Under the pieces are notes generated by a model, which was not told where the DNA came from, did no database searches, and saw nothing but the letters and a program-made list of their open reading frames with translations. 5,162 bases of DNA from Nitrospira defluvii (lineage in GTDB: Bacteria > Nitrospirota > Nitrospiria > Nitrospirales > Nitrospiraceae): the NCBI GenBank assembly GCA_016199015.1, contig JACQHN010000165.1, forward strand, positions 1-5,162, in the 5' to 3' direction. The position numbers were made by a program, and so were the translations under genes. Shown piece by piece: positions 4,509 through 5,162 of this stretch. The stretch's first letter is position 1. Every line of letters starts with the position of its first letter.

Positions 4509-5162
4509 ATGCCCGTCCTTTCGCGATATCGAACAGTCCTGATCCTGGTGTGCGGAGTCGTCGCATTGTATGCGCTGCTCGGCTTTATCGCCGTGCCCTA
4601 TGCCGTCAAGACCTATGGCATTCCAGCTTTGTCCGAGCGCCTGCGTCATCCCGTATTAGTAGGCGATATTCGGTTCAATCCATTTACGTTTTCACTCACC
4701 CTGTCGTCGTTCGAGATTCAGGAACCGGACCAAACGCCGATGCTGGGTTTCCAGGAATTGTTCGTGAATTTTGAGGGGACCTCACTCGTCCGTTCAGCCT
4801 TCCTGTTCGACGAAATCCGACTCACTCTCCCGTTCGGCCTCGTACACATTCAAACCGACGGCAAACTGAATTTGCTGGATCTTGTCCCTCCGGGCACTGA
4901 AAAACATGACCCGCCCGCAGAGGCGTCGACCCCAAACGCGAATGCGGAGACGCAACCGCTGCCGCCGGTGGACATTCGTCTCCTGAGCATCCGGCAGGGA
5001 GTGATCGAGTTTCGGGACGATACCAAACGGAAGCCGGTTTCAATCGATATCGTCCCCATCGAAATTACGCTGCAGAATTTCAGTACGCGGCGAGGCGACA
5101 AAAATGCCTATGCCTTCACGGCTGAATTTGGCGAGGGTGAGATCCTAACCTGGGAAGGGAAC
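4509..5162 (+). CDS. DUF748/AsmA-like envelope protein, host gene (C-terminus beyond window)
   Basis: The first 218 codons are open to the window end. A short basic N-terminus is followed by one membrane segment at about 9-32 (TVLILVCGVVALYALLGFIAV). Next comes a periplasmic stretch with the DUF748 wording PALSERLRHPVLVGDIRFNPFTFSLTLSSFEIQEPD (39-74), EIRLTLPFGLVHIQTDGKLNLLDLVPP (102-128), a Pro/Ala/Glu-rich linker (129-153), and IRLLSIRQGVIEFRDD (156-171). AsmA-like proteins are large inner-membrane-anchored proteins thought to act in lipid transport or envelope assembly, so this gene probably continues for several hundred residues. The ATG sits 19 bases after the tRNA end, with no clear Shine-Dalgarno sequence (TTCTTCTCTAGTC precedes it). 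It belongs to the chromosome, not the element. The family call is confident, but the exact role is unknown. Confidence 0.88.
   Translation, partial: MPVLSRYRTVLILVCGVVALYALLGFIAVPYAVKTYGIPALSERLRHPVLVGDIRFNPFTFSLTLSSFEIQEPDQTPMLGFQELFVNFEGTSLVRSAFLFDEIRLTLPFGLVHIQTDGKLNLLDLVPPGTEKHDPPAEASTPNANAETQPLPPVDIRLLSIRQGVIEFRDDTKRKPVSIDIVPIEITLQNFSTRRGDKNAYAFTAEFGEGEILTWEGN

Noticed and set aside
4822..5101. Minus-strand open frames opposite the DUF748 gene
   Set aside because: The plus-strand frame is open throughout and matches a known family, whereas these are shadows.

Overview
The window covers one end of an integrated mobile element (positions 1 to about 4445) and the chromosome beside it (about 4445 to 5162). 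The chromosomal gene is a DUF748/AsmA-like envelope protein. Its N-terminal wording resembles the DUF748 proteins I know from Nitrospira, so I infer a Nitrospira-type host. That is recognition from memory, not a search. Hand counts of single 60-base lines give about 68% G+C inside the integrase gene (3421-3480) but about 42% inside the cargo gene (2341-2400).

Layout from the junction inward. The host side (plus strand) carries the start of a DUF748 gene (4509 on, cut by the window end). It sits 19 bases after the 3' half of a tRNA-Arg(TCT) gene (4445-4489). The 5' half of that tRNA is absent, and homology to a tRNA begins exactly at the anticodon loop, which marks the element's attR. Between the tRNA remnant and the integrase are about 170 bases holding three copies of a 9-base repeat, probably integrase arm sites. 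All element genes then read leftward on the minus strand: a P4-type tyrosine integrase (4272-3064), an unrecognised 256-residue protein coupled to it (3067-2297), an 86-base gap with an operator-like inverted repeat, a small excisionase/AlpA-like HTH protein (2183-1962), a phage O-like replication initiator (from 1965) and a replicative DnaB helicase (1172 to beyond the left edge).

Three gene junctions are 4-base ATGA overlaps, which suggests translationally coupled cassettes: integrase with cargo, and HTH protein with initiator and helicase. Integrase and HTH protein would control integration and excision. Initiator and helicase would drive replication of the excised element.

Two points stand out. 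The initiator is split into two overlapping frames, a winged-helix N-terminal part and a C-terminal part, needing a -1 shift to join. Its linker also carries at least four 9-base iterons 22-35 bases apart followed by an A+T-rich stretch, the layout of the phage lambda origin inside gene O. No coat, lysis or repressor genes lie in the window, so a full prophage, a satellite and another integrative element cannot be told apart here.
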